Of a stretch of 5,441 nucleotides of DNA, positions 1 through 4,970 are shown one piece after another (the stretch's first letter is position 1; each line of letters begins with the position of its first letter). The translations under genes were made by a program, and so were the position numbers. The notes under the pieces are model-generated. The model saw only the letters and a list, made by a program, of their open reading frames with translations. It did no database searches and was not told the DNA's origin. The DNA lies in NCBI GenBank assembly GCA_021797415.1, contig JAJZZT010000293.1, positions 1-5,441 of the forward strand, given 5' to 3'. The DNA comes from Bacillota bacterium (GTDB taxonomy: Bacteria; Bacillota; Bacilli; Alicyclobacillales; SLC66).

Positions 1-215
1 AAGGGAAGGACGGTGACGGGGATGGTCGATCCGCCGCCTTTGTAGCTCTGGGTTCCGGTGATAAGCGGGATGGAATGGGCGGGGACGAGATTGGTGCCAA
101 GCAGCGTATTGGGCGGCAGGGTGTTTTGCAGGGTTGCGGCGCTGGCCGGGGAAGCCGGTGCGGCGCCCTGCGCGCAGAGGGTGAATCCCGCCAGGATGGC
201 CGCCGCGCCTGTCAT
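1..215 (-). CDS. Exported protein of unknown function, N-terminal fragment (runs off left edge)
   Basis: This minus-strand open frame begins at ATG 213-215 and continues past base 1, so only about 71 residues are visible and the C-terminus is missing. It opens with a hydrophobic stretch (MTGAAAILAGFTLCAQGAA), then an Ala/Pro/Ser-rich segment with likely signal-peptidase sites around residues 19-28, and then a mature part that includes LLGTNLVPAHSIPLITGT and a Gly-rich GGGST. This indicates export through a signal peptide. The ATG at 215 has only a weak AGGG nine bases upstream, and the signal peptide starting there lacks the usual positive charge. The codons just before it encode RTTGRRL, which would supply a Tat-like twin-arginine n-region, but they sit behind an in-frame TAG (237-239). 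The gene may therefore start at 293 and be interrupted, or start at 215. I do not recognise the family. It lies 101 bp past the dinB stop on the same strand. Confidence 0.55.
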   Translation of the reverse strand, partial: MTGAAAILAGFTLCAQGAAPASPASAATLQNTLPPNTLLGTNLVPAHSIPLITGTQSYKGGGSTIPVTVLP

Positions 216-236
216 GAGGCGGCGCCCTGTCGTGCG

Positions 237-293
237 CTAGGGCTTCTCCGGCCGCGAGTCGCCGTTTGTCCGAGGTTGATCGCGAAAGTTCAT
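237..293 (-). other. Short 18-codon reading frame ending in in-frame TAG ahead of the signal peptide
   Basis: ATG 291-293 is preceded, seven bases away, by a perfect GGAGG (301-305), the best translation start in this part of the window. The frame reads MNFRDQPRTNGDSRPEKP and stops at TAG (237-239). The same frame then continues without a stop through RTTGRRLMTG into the signal peptide of the exported protein. Two readings are possible. It may be the true N-terminus of that gene broken by a nonsense mutation or sequencing error, which would give a long Tat-type n-region. Alternatively it may be a small leader peptide whose translation is coupled to the ATG at 215. A second ATG at 300 directly abuts the GGAGG, is in another frame and is too close to use it well. 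Confidence 0.45.
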
Positions 294-300
294 GAGTCAT

Positions 301-305
301 CCTCC
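301..305 (-). promoter_or_regulatory. Ribosome binding site GGAGG for ATG 293
   Basis: The minus strand reads GTGGAGGATGACTCATG. GGAGG is a full match to the anti-Shine-Dalgarno sequence. It is seven bases from ATG 293 and zero bases from ATG 300, so it points to the start at 293 and makes the in-frame TAG downstream more striking. Confidence 0.6.
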
Positions 306-310
306 ACGTT

Positions 311-338
311 GAAATTTGATCTGAGAAATTTGATCTGA
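311..338. repeat. Perfect 14-bp tandem repeat, two copies
   Basis: GAAATTTGATCTGA occurs at 311-324 and again at 325-338 with no mismatch. It lies between the dinB stop and the GGAGG of the exported-protein gene, so on the minus strand it falls in the leader or promoter of that gene. Each copy is AT-rich within GC-rich surroundings and contains TCAAAT on the minus strand, a weak -10-like hexamer. It may be a paired operator or a simple slippage duplication. I found no convincing -35 to go with it. Confidence 0.7.
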
Positions 339-393
339 CGCTGAGTCACTTTAAGGGGTTGTTCAAAAAGTGGGCAGAACTCCCCGGCGCATT

Positions 394-1473
394 TCAGAAC
401 AGCGTCAACTGAATCGAGCCCACGGCCTCGTCCTGCAGGTGTTGCGCCGTCACGCCAAGCAGCCGGACTTTTGTCCGCAGGTCGACCTGCTCCAGCAGTC
501 TGCGCAGGTATACACCCAGTTCGTCCGCCGTCTGCACGGGAACGGTTGTGGTCATCCTGCGGGTGATCTGCCGGAAATCCGCAAACTTGACCTTGAGCAC
601 GACGACGCGGGCGCGGAGTGCGCGGTGCTTGAGACTTATTTCGACGTTGCGCGCAAGGTCTTCCAGGATGCGGATCATTTGCGCGACATCGTCGATGTCG
701 ACCGGAAAGGTCGTCTCTTTTCCGATGGAGAGGCGGACTCGCTCGGGCTCGACTGGGCGGGGGTCGATCCCGCGGACAAGATGGTAGAAGGCGCGCCCTC
801 GATCGAAAAAGACGCTCGACAGTTCTTCGACGGACAGGCGGCGCAGTTCCTCGCCCGTGTGGACGCCGAGTTCGTGAAGCCGCTGTTCCGTCACCTTGCC
901 GACGCCGAAGAACTTGCGCACGGGAACGGCATCCAGAAAGGCCTGCGCCTGTTCCGGCGTGATTACGGTCAGCCCGTTCGGCTTGCGGTGGTCGGACGCG
1001 ATTTTGGCGATAAATTTATTGTACGAGACGCCGGCGGACGCGGTGAGCGCCGTTTTTCGCCAAATTTCCTCGCGGATGGCGCGCGCGATCCGCGTGGCCG
1101 ATGCGATTTCCAGGCGGTTGTGCGTGACATCCAGATACGCCTCGTCCAGCGACAGCGGTTCCACGAGATCCGTGTAGGAATGGAGAATGGTCGCAACTTC
1201 TCTTGAGACCTGGCGGTATATGTCCATCCGCGGTTTGACGAAAATGGCGTGCGGGCACAGGCGGTACGCGGTTTGCGCCGGCATCGCGGAATGAATCCCG
1301 TATCTGCGGGCCTCGTAGGAGCAGGTCGCAACGACGCCGCGCGTGTTCGGCGCGCCGCCGACGATGACGGGCTTGCCGCGGTACGCGGGATGGTCGCGCT
1401 GCTCGATAGAGGCGTAGAAGGCGTCCATGTCAATATGAATGATCTTGCGCAGCGTCGCTTCCGTGTCCATCAT
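394..1473 (-). CDS. dinB: DNA polymerase IV (Y-family translesion polymerase)
   Basis: This is a Y-family polymerase that extends primers past damaged or misaligned template bases in the cytoplasm, with low fidelity and no proofreading. Counting from ATG 1471-1473 (359 residues, a normal length), the palm begins with KIIHIDMDAFYASIEQRD. D15 is the first metal ligand and Y20 sits at the steric-gate position. D110 and E111 in LSLDEAYLDVT are the other acidic catalytic residues. ASAGVSYNKFIAKIASD and KPNGLTVI (145-171) complete the catalytic core. A helix-hairpin-helix thumb follows (FFGVGKVTEQRLHELGV, 188-204), then the little-finger domain. The last five residues, QLTLF, are a sliding-clamp binding motif. 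I prefer the ATG at 1473 because GGTGG lies six bases upstream. GTG 1485 would add four residues, and ATG 1470 would remove one. No LexA-type GAAC-N4-GTTC site is visible upstream. All catalytic residues are present, so the enzyme should be active. Confidence 0.97.
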   Translation of the reverse strand: MMDTEATLRKIIHIDMDAFYASIEQRDHPAYRGKPVIVGGAPNTRGVVATCSYEARRYGIHSAMPAQTAYRLCPHAIFVKPRMDIYRQVSREVATILHSYTDLVEPLSLDEAYLDVTHNRLEIASATRIARAIREEIWRKTALTASAGVSYNKFIAKIASDHRKPNGLTVITPEQAQAFLDAVPVRKFFGVGKVTEQRLHELGVHTGEELRRLSVEELSSVFFDRGRAFYHLVRGIDPRPVEPERVRLSIGKETTFPVDIDDVAQMIRILEDLARNVEISLKHRALRARVVVLKVKFADFRQITRRMTTTVPVQTADELGVYLRRLLEQVDLRTKVRLLGVTAQHLQDEAVGSIQLTLF

Positions 1474-1551
1474 GAATGCCACCACCGCTTTATGCGTTCA
1501 ATCTGCCCGTGGGCGCAATTGGCGCGATGGATCTTCCATCTTGGCGTCTAT

Positions 1552-1560
1552 ATTGTACCA
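1552..1560 (-). promoter_or_regulatory. Possible extended -10 (TGGTACAAT) upstream of dinB
   Basis: On the minus strand TGGTACAAT combines an extended -10 TG with TACAAT, a five-of-six match to TATAAT. It lies in the 125-bp gap between the propeller gene and dinB and would give a leader of about 70 bases. The -35 is poor: TTGCGG at 15-bp spacing is the nearest candidate. A small hairpin (stem GATGGA/TCCATC, 1526-1540) would lie in the leader. The promoter is inferred from sequence only. Confidence 0.35.
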
Positions 1561-1598
1561 CGGCGCTTCCCGCCGCAACTCCACCTCAAAAGGACCCG

Positions 1599-3758
1599 TC
1601 ACAGCCATTTCCACGTCCGGCCGCCGTCCGTGGTCCGCAACAGCCCGTCCTGCGCCAGCATCCAGCCTGTTGATGGACTGACAAAATCGATCGCCGTCCC
1701 GCCCGATTCGAGCGTGGCCGGCGCCGCATCCGCCGGGAACATATAGGAGGTCCACCGCCTGGCGCCATCTGTCGTATGCAAAATGGTTGACAGCGGGAGA
1801 TTCCCGTTTTTCATCCACGCGGAATACGTGATCCAGCCATCGCTCGGATTGATGAATTCGAATTGGTCAACCTGCATGACAGTGTCAGACTGGCGCCACA
1901 GCGTGCGCCATGTGCGGCCGCCGTCGGAGGAGACCTGGACGGTGATATTGGCGCGCGGGCGATGTGGTCCTGCCGTGTACCGCGCATCGGAAGACGCGCC
2001 AAAGACGATTTGCGGCGACGCCCACGAGTCTGCCCACGAGGTCACGACGACCCAGTCGGCTTGCGCGCGCTCTATCCAGGTCGCTCCGCCGTCTGTCGTC
2101 GACCACACCTGCTCGAAGACGCCGTTCTTGATTTCAAGAATACCGTCCTTCGCGTTCCAGAAACGCATGGTCTGAATCTGGCTGCTCGAATACAGGGCTC
2201 CCGGCGCGCGCGCGGCGAACGTCCAGCGCAAGCCGCTGTCAAACGTACGATAGATGCTGATCTGTCCGCCCGGTCCACCGCGTCGTGCGATGACCCACCC
2301 GTCACTGGCATTTGCAAACGTGAGCGCGGGTTGTGTCACGTTGCCGCCAGGCAGATAGCCTCGTATCCGCCAGGAAACGCCACCGTCCTGAGTGATGAGA
2401 AACGCGCCATAGTTGGACGCGTCGCCCAAACCATAGCCAAGATTCTCCGAGACAAAATGAATGGCCGAAGTGGGCTCTATTTTCGGCAGGATTTGCGTGA
2501 ATGTCCGGCCGCCGTTCACCGTCTTGAGAACAAACATGTTGTTGATGTTGAACGCGGTAACGTAGCCCACCTTCGTGTTGACCAGCGCGACACCGTAGAT
2601 GCCCCAGGCGCGCCGCGCACCCACGAGACGTGTGTGCAGGCCGCCATCTGTGGTGATATCGATACCGGACGCCATGGGCATAGCGCCCATGGCGTCCGGT
2701 ATCCAGCCGTAATTTGGCGTGACGAATACCGCGTTGCCGACGCCGGTCGGGTCGCCGTTGCGCAGCAGATCGGACTGCAGCAGCGTCCAGTGCAGGCCGC
2801 CGTCCGTGGTGCGGAGCAGTTGATCCGTCATGGATGCGGTGCTGGTCGTGATCATCCAGCCGTCAGAGCGGTTCAAAAAGTTCACACTTACTCCTGCGGG
2901 CGACGGCAGCAGTTTACTGTACTGGATTGCCCAATGCGTTCCTCCGTCAGTGGTGTGCAGCTCCATGACGCGATCGTGGACGGGAAACGGACGGGCGGGG
3001 ATGGTGACGAAGCCTGACGCATAGCCGTCCATGCCGTTCAGGAAGCTGACGGACTGCAGTGCAAAGCCGGCGATGGGGATGCGCAGGGTGCGCCATGATT
3101 TGCCGCTGTTGTCGGTGGCGACGACGGTGCGTCCGAGGATCGCGAAGACCTGGGTTGCGGATGAACAGTCGAGCTGCGTGCCACCTTGCGTGGAGGCGGC
3201 GATGCGATAGACCGTCGTCCAATGCCGTCCGCCGTCCGTCGTTCGCTCCACGACCCACGCTCGGTAATTGGGGCCAAAGCGGCTCGTGGGGTCCTCACCG
3301 CCGATGGCGTAGCCGAGGTGCGGATTGAGGAATCGCATGTCGAGAATGGCGAAAGAAGGAGTGGGCAGTCTTGACCACGATTGGCCGCCATTGATGGTGT
3401 GAAGGAGAAATTGCCCACTGGTGATGAAACCGTCCTGTACGGTCGGAAAACTGATCGCGCCATAATGGGTCACATGAGGCTGGCCCAGGATGCGGGCGTG
3501 AACGGTTTGCGCAATGGCCGGAGCGGTCGGTGCCGGAGCAGTGTGGGCGGTTTGCGCAATGGCCGGAGAGGTCGGTGCCGGAGCAGTGTGGGCGGTTTGC
3601 GCAATGGCCGGAGCAGTTTGCGCCAAGGCGTGGACGGACGGCGCCTGGGCGGCGTGGGCTAAAGAAGCGGCGACATCGGTTGACCAGCCCGCCGCATACC
3701 AGAAGGCGGCGGAGCAGACGGCGAGCGCTATGGTGACGGAACGCAGGGCTATGTTCAA
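1599..3758 (-). CDS. Secreted Asp-box (BNR/Ycf48-like) beta-propeller protein
   Basis: The start is taken as TTG 3756-3758, giving 719 residues. The N-terminus NIALRS followed by hydrophobic VTIALAVCSAAFWYAAGW is a typical signal peptide, with likely cleavage near residues 34-39. An Ala/Pro/Thr-rich linker with a 15-residue tandem repeat (PAIAQTAHTAPAPT) covers about 49-85. The rest carries 13 Asp-box motifs of the form S/T-x-D/N-x-G-x-x-W, for example TTDGGRHW near 173, TTDGGTHW near 269, TQDGGVSW near 456 and TTDGGRTW near 709, usually 32-55 residues apart. Several blades also share a LN..DGW or LGY turn. Such repeats fold as beta-propeller blades, as in sialidase-like, Ycf48-like and xyloglucanase-like proteins. 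The motif is structural and does not identify a substrate, and I see no clear sialidase active site. It is probably secreted or surface-associated, with a binding or hydrolase-like role unknown. Some boxes are degenerate (TTDGGLHT, TVNGGRTF, TTDGARRW). An in-frame ATG at 3818 would add 20 residues encoded by the 16-bp repeats and is unlikely. Confidence 0.85.
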   Translation of the reverse strand: MNIALRSVTIALAVCSAAFWYAAGWSTDVAASLAHAAQAPSVHALAQTAPAIAQTAHTAPAPTSPAIAQTAHTAPAPTAPAIAQTVHARILGQPHVTHYGAISFPTVQDGFITSGQFLLHTINGGQSWSRLPTPSFAILDMRFLNPHLGYAIGGEDPTSRFGPNYRAWVVERTTDGGRHWTTVYRIAASTQGGTQLDCSSATQVFAILGRTVVATDNSGKSWRTLRIPIAGFALQSVSFLNGMDGYASGFVTIPARPFPVHDRVMELHTTDGGTHWAIQYSKLLPSPAGVSVNFLNRSDGWMITTSTASMTDQLLRTTDGGLHWTLLQSDLLRNGDPTGVGNAVFVTPNYGWIPDAMGAMPMASGIDITTDGGLHTRLVGARRAWGIYGVALVNTKVGYVTAFNINNMFVLKTVNGGRTFTQILPKIEPTSAIHFVSENLGYGLGDASNYGAFLITQDGGVSWRIRGYLPGGNVTQPALTFANASDGWVIARRGGPGGQISIYRTFDSGLRWTFAARAPGALYSSSQIQTMRFWNAKDGILEIKNGVFEQVWSTTDGGATWIERAQADWVVVTSWADSWASPQIVFGASSDARYTAGPHRPRANITVQVSSDGGRTWRTLWRQSDTVMQVDQFEFINPSDGWITYSAWMKNGNLPLSTILHTTDGARRWTSYMFPADAAPATLESGGTAIDFVSPSTGWMLAQDGLLRTTDGGRTWKWL
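2661..2703. repeat. Perfect 19-bp inverted repeat with 5-base loop inside the propeller gene
   Basis: The arm 2661-2679 (GATACCGGAC then GCCATGGGC) is matched exactly in reverse complement by 2685-2703, separated by ATAGC. It lies in the coding sequence, in the segment encoding IPDAMGAMPMASGID, just before the box TTDGGLHT. The reading frame passes through intact. As RNA it would form a GC-rich hairpin much stronger than any other in this gene. It may be a template-switch palindrome, a remnant of a small insertion, or a transcription or translation pause site. Confidence 0.85.
3503..3613. repeat. 45-bp coding minisatellite, about 2.5 copies
   Basis: Copy one (3503-3547) and copy two (3548-3592) differ at one base only (C3524 versus A3569). 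A partial third copy begins at 3593 and keeps the first 21 bases. The period is a multiple of three, so copy number can change without breaking the frame. It encodes the 15-residue linker repeat PAIAQTAHTAPAPT between the signal peptide and the propeller. The near identity of the copies suggests recent expansion. Confidence 0.9.
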
Positions 3759-3763
3759 ACCAT

Positions 3764-3776
3764 CCTCGACTCCTTC
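3764..3776 (-). promoter_or_regulatory. Ribosome binding site deciding the propeller start (GAAGGAG ... GAGG)
   Basis: The minus strand reads GAAGGAGTCGAGG, then ATG GTT TGA, with the proposed TTG start overlapping the TGA. AGGAG is six bases from the ATG (3761-3763) but eleven from the TTG (3756-3758). GAGG (3764-3767) is five bases from the TTG. A ribosome could initiate at the two-codon ATG-Val frame or directly at TTG. One extra T in the TTT run at 3757-3759 would place the ATG in frame as MVLNIALRS, a normal signal-peptide start. Confidence 0.5.
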
Positions 3777-3812
3777 AGACCGGTTGCAAGATAGACCGGT
3801 TGCAAGATAGAC
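3777..3812. repeat. 16-bp tandem repeat, 2.25 copies, upstream of propeller gene
   Basis: AGACCGGTTGCAAGAT occurs at 3777-3792 and 3793-3808, followed by AGAC. It lies 19 to 54 bases upstream of the TTG start, where a promoter or operator for the minus-strand gene would be expected. The core CAAGATAGAC appears a third time at 4016-4025, 204 bp away. This pattern would suit a repressor or activator with several sites, but it could also be duplicated spacer DNA. Confidence 0.75.
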
Positions 3813-3918
3813 CCCCATGGCGCCGGCGCGCCACCATCGGCAGGATGAAAATTTGCTGGACTGCCGCCCTGCCCTGTGCCCGGAGAGTTTAGCGCCATCG
3901 GCAAGGTTTGCTGGGTCG

Positions 3919-3985
3919 CCAGTATCCCTTTGCTCGTCGCGAGTTTAGCGATAGCGGTGTCCGAGCAGGAGCAAAGGGATACTGG
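3919..3985. repeat. Perfect 17-bp inverted repeat with 33-base loop
   Basis: CCAGTATCCCTTTGCTC (3919-3935) is repeated in exact reverse complement at 3969-3985. The loop (3936-3968) contains a smaller CTCG/CGAG pairing at its left edge and one of the GAGTTTAGCG copies. The right arm is followed by a six-base echo, TACTGGTACTGG. It lies between divergent promoters, so it is not placed as a terminator for either flanking gene. It could be a structured leader, a small RNA or the remains of a small element. Confidence 0.85.
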
Positions 3986-4072
3986 TACTGGCGGCTAGCC
4001 CCTGACCCTCATTTTCAAGATAGACGATGCGAAGGTCGATCCGGTTACACAAAAGTTTACACAACATTCATT

Positions 4073-4098
4073 CAGTATGTGCTTTCTGGCACATACTG
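4073..4098. promoter_or_regulatory. 10-bp palindrome, possible operator of the HAD-like gene
   Basis: CAGTATGTGC (4073-4082) and GCACATACTG (4089-4098) are perfect inverted arms around TTTCTG. The right arm ends 15 bp before TATACT (4114-4119), so it overlaps the place where a -35 would sit. A dimeric regulator bound here would control the plus-strand promoter. The palindrome is certain. The operator role is inferred from position. A weak terminator is an alternative, but the sequence after the hairpin (TTTACTATTTAA) is only partly T-rich. Confidence 0.5.
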
Positions 4099-4113
4099 TT
4101 TACTATTTAATCC

Positions 4114-4119
4114 TATACT
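4114..4119 (+). promoter_or_regulatory. Possible -10 (TATACT) for the HAD-like gene
   Basis: TATACT matches the sigma-A -10 consensus at five of six bases and lies in the AT-rich part of the intergenic region, about 55 bases before the start codon. No good -35 is present at 16-18 bp spacing. The right arm of the 10-bp palindrome lies there instead, which could mean an activator-dependent promoter. Confidence 0.35.
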
Positions 4120-4173
4120 TACTGTTGAGGAAGATGGTGGGTAGAACCAATTCATGCTCCGAGGAGAGATCCT

Positions 4174-4821
4174 ATGATCACAACCATTCTGTTTGAAATT
4201 CCCGGCGTGTTCATACGCCGGTCGCGCATGGGACTGGAGTCCGTCGCGTTGCGCCGTGAAATTGCGGTGAACGATCTGCTCCGCGCACTGTATGCGGGCG
4301 GCATGTGGGAGAATTACAGAAGAGGCATTGTCGAAGAGGAGCGCTACTGGAGCGCCGTGGAATGGGAGCTATTCCGTTTCACAGGTCGCGCGGTCGGCAT
4401 GGCCTCATTGCGAGGTGAGGTTGAGGCGGCAATCCGGCCGGACCGCCGTCTGATGGATGTGCTGCAGGAATTGCGCGTGAAGCACCGACTCGTCGCCGTG
4501 ACAGGTGCGGAATCGGAACATTTTACGGGTCGCACGGGTGGACGCGGGCTGTTGAAACAATTTGACAAGGTGATCCATGCGGTGTACGGAGTCGATCCGA
4601 CGGTGCCGGACATTCTTGCGTATGCGCGGATCCCTCTGTTGCTTGAAGTTGAGCCGCAGAAAGTGCTGTTCGTTGACGACCGGGCGCAGCACCTGGAAGT
4701 TGCAAGCCGGCTTGGGATGCGCATTCACGCGTATGAGGACGAAAACGGACTCCGGCAAGTGCTGGGCTGTCCGTCCGAACAGACCTCCGTGCTCGCCGTG
4801 GGGGCGGGTGGGGCTCTGTGA
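4174..4821 (+). CDS. HAD-superfamily (subfamily IA-like) protein, probable pseudo-phosphatase
   Basis: The 215-residue protein has the layout of a subfamily IA HAD phosphatase. There is an N-terminal beta-strand motif I, an alpha-helical cap (about 15-85, with NYRRGIVEEERYW resembling YihX-type proteins), motif II near LVAVTGAESEH (106-115) and motif IV near KVLFVDDR (163-170). The start ATG has AGGAG (4162-4166) seven bases upstream. Motif I, normally DxDGV, reads ILFEIPGVFI: the nucleophile aspartate is Glu8 and the acid/base aspartate is Pro10. Motif III, usually a lysine in KPDP, reads DPTVPDI (141-147) with no lysine. Motif II Thr110 and the Asp168-Asp169 pair remain. Normal HAD phosphotransfer through an aspartyl phosphate therefore looks impossible. 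The frame is intact with good codon usage, so it is not a simple pseudogene. A binding or regulatory role, or an altered chemistry, is possible. No partner is indicated by its neighbours. Confidence 0.8.
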   Translation: MITTILFEIPGVFIRRSRMGLESVALRREIAVNDLLRALYAGGMWENYRRGIVEEERYWSAVEWELFRFTGRAVGMASLRGEVEAAIRPDRRLMDVLQELRVKHRLVAVTGAESEHFTGRTGGRGLLKQFDKVIHAVYGVDPTVPDILAYARIPLLLEVEPQKVLFVDDRAQHLEVASRLGMRIHAYEDENGLRQVLGCPSEQTSVLAVGAGGAL

Positions 4822-4826
4822 AGGCA

Positions 4827-4869
4827 CGGTTTTGCAATCACAGAGAAGGAGCGGTTTTGCAAACACAGA
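4827..4869. repeat. 18-bp direct repeat with one mismatch, spaced 25 bp
   Basis: CGGTTTTGCAATCACAGA (4827-4844) recurs as CGGTTTTGCAAACACAGA (4852-4869), differing only at T4838/A4863. It begins five bases after the stop of the HAD-like gene and ends just before a hairpin. Two copies are too few to call an array. It may be a local duplication of the 3' untranslated region or a paired binding site. Confidence 0.75.
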
Positions 4870-4870
4870 C

Positions 4871-4897
4871 GGAAAGCCCGTTTGGGGCGGGCCTTCC
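4871..4897. terminator. Probable bidirectional terminator hairpin between convergent genes
   Basis: GGAAAGCCCG (4871-4880) pairs with CGGGCCTTCC (4888-4897) around TTTGGGG, nine of ten pairs with one A/C mismatch. It lies between the stop of the plus-strand HAD-like gene and the stop of the minus-strand transferase, where a shared terminator is expected. No long T tract follows on either strand, so termination by the classical intrinsic mechanism is uncertain. Confidence 0.45.
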
Positions 4898-4920
4898 TGT
4901 GGAACGCTTCTCCAATGTCG

Positions 4921-4954
4921 CGCCAAGCCCTCTCGCCTGAGGAAGGGTTTGGCG
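4921..4954. terminator. Strong hairpin just after the transferase stop
   Basis: CGCCAAGCCCT (4921-4931) pairs with AGGGTTTGGCG (4944-4954) over 11 positions with one G/T wobble. The loop can add CTC/GAG around GCCT. It is 16 bases downstream of the minus-strand stop codon. There is no T run after it, so it could be a terminator without a U tract, a 3'-end stabiliser or part of a two-hairpin end with 4871-4897. Confidence 0.45.
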
Positions 4955-4970
4955 TCGCTAAAGCGCGGGA

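Larger units (their letters stand above)
3759..4173. other. Divergent intergenic region, 415 bp, rich in repeats
   Basis: This stretch separates the minus-strand propeller gene from the plus-strand HAD-like gene, so it should hold both promoters. It contains the 16-bp tandem repeat, an imperfect duplicated segment (3834-3859 related to 3895-3914, sharing CCATCGGCA and TTTGCTGG), two copies of GAGTTTAGCG (3885-3894 and 3941-3950), a 17-bp inverted repeat, a paired TTACACAA (4045-4052 and 4057-4064), and a 10-bp palindrome beside a -10-like TATACT. Base composition shifts from GC-rich on the left to AT-rich after about 4045. An open frame at 3908-4144 has no ribosome binding site, spans the inverted repeats and looks accidental. 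No known riboswitch class was recognised. Confidence 0.6.

Noticed and set aside
361..393. Intrinsic terminator after dinB
   Set aside because: The minus strand has a TTTTT run, but the only stem before it is three base pairs (GGG/CCC), too weak to call.
370..1206. 278-codon plus-strand open frame opposite dinB
   Set aside because: It lies entirely antisense to the certain dinB gene, has no ribosome binding site and shows no domain pattern. It reflects the codon bias of a GC-rich gene.
1474..1598. LexA (SOS) box upstream of dinB
   Set aside because: No GAAC-N4-GTTC-type site is present. A lone GAAC at 1495-1498 on the minus strand has no partner.
1863..3017. 384-codon plus-strand open frame opposite the propeller gene
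   Set aside because: It is antisense to a gene with clear repeated Asp boxes. The translation is Arg/Ala/Val-rich with no recognisable motif, so it is a shadow frame.
3803..4025. Insertion flanked by 10-bp target duplications (CAAGATAGAC)
   Set aside because: The copies look like a target-site duplication, but the enclosed segment has no terminal inverted repeats, and one flank is already part of a tandem repeat.
4045..4064. DnaA boxes in the paired TTACACAA sequence
   Set aside because: The best alignment to TTATNCACA has two or more mismatches, and there is no origin context such as dnaA, dnaN or a box cluster.
3908..4144. 78-codon plus-strand open frame in the divergent intergenic region
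   Set aside because: It has no ribosome binding site, crosses both inverted repeats, and has mixed composition unlike a protein.
4827..4869. CRISPR array
   Set aside because: There are only two short repeats with a seven-base gap and no cas genes.
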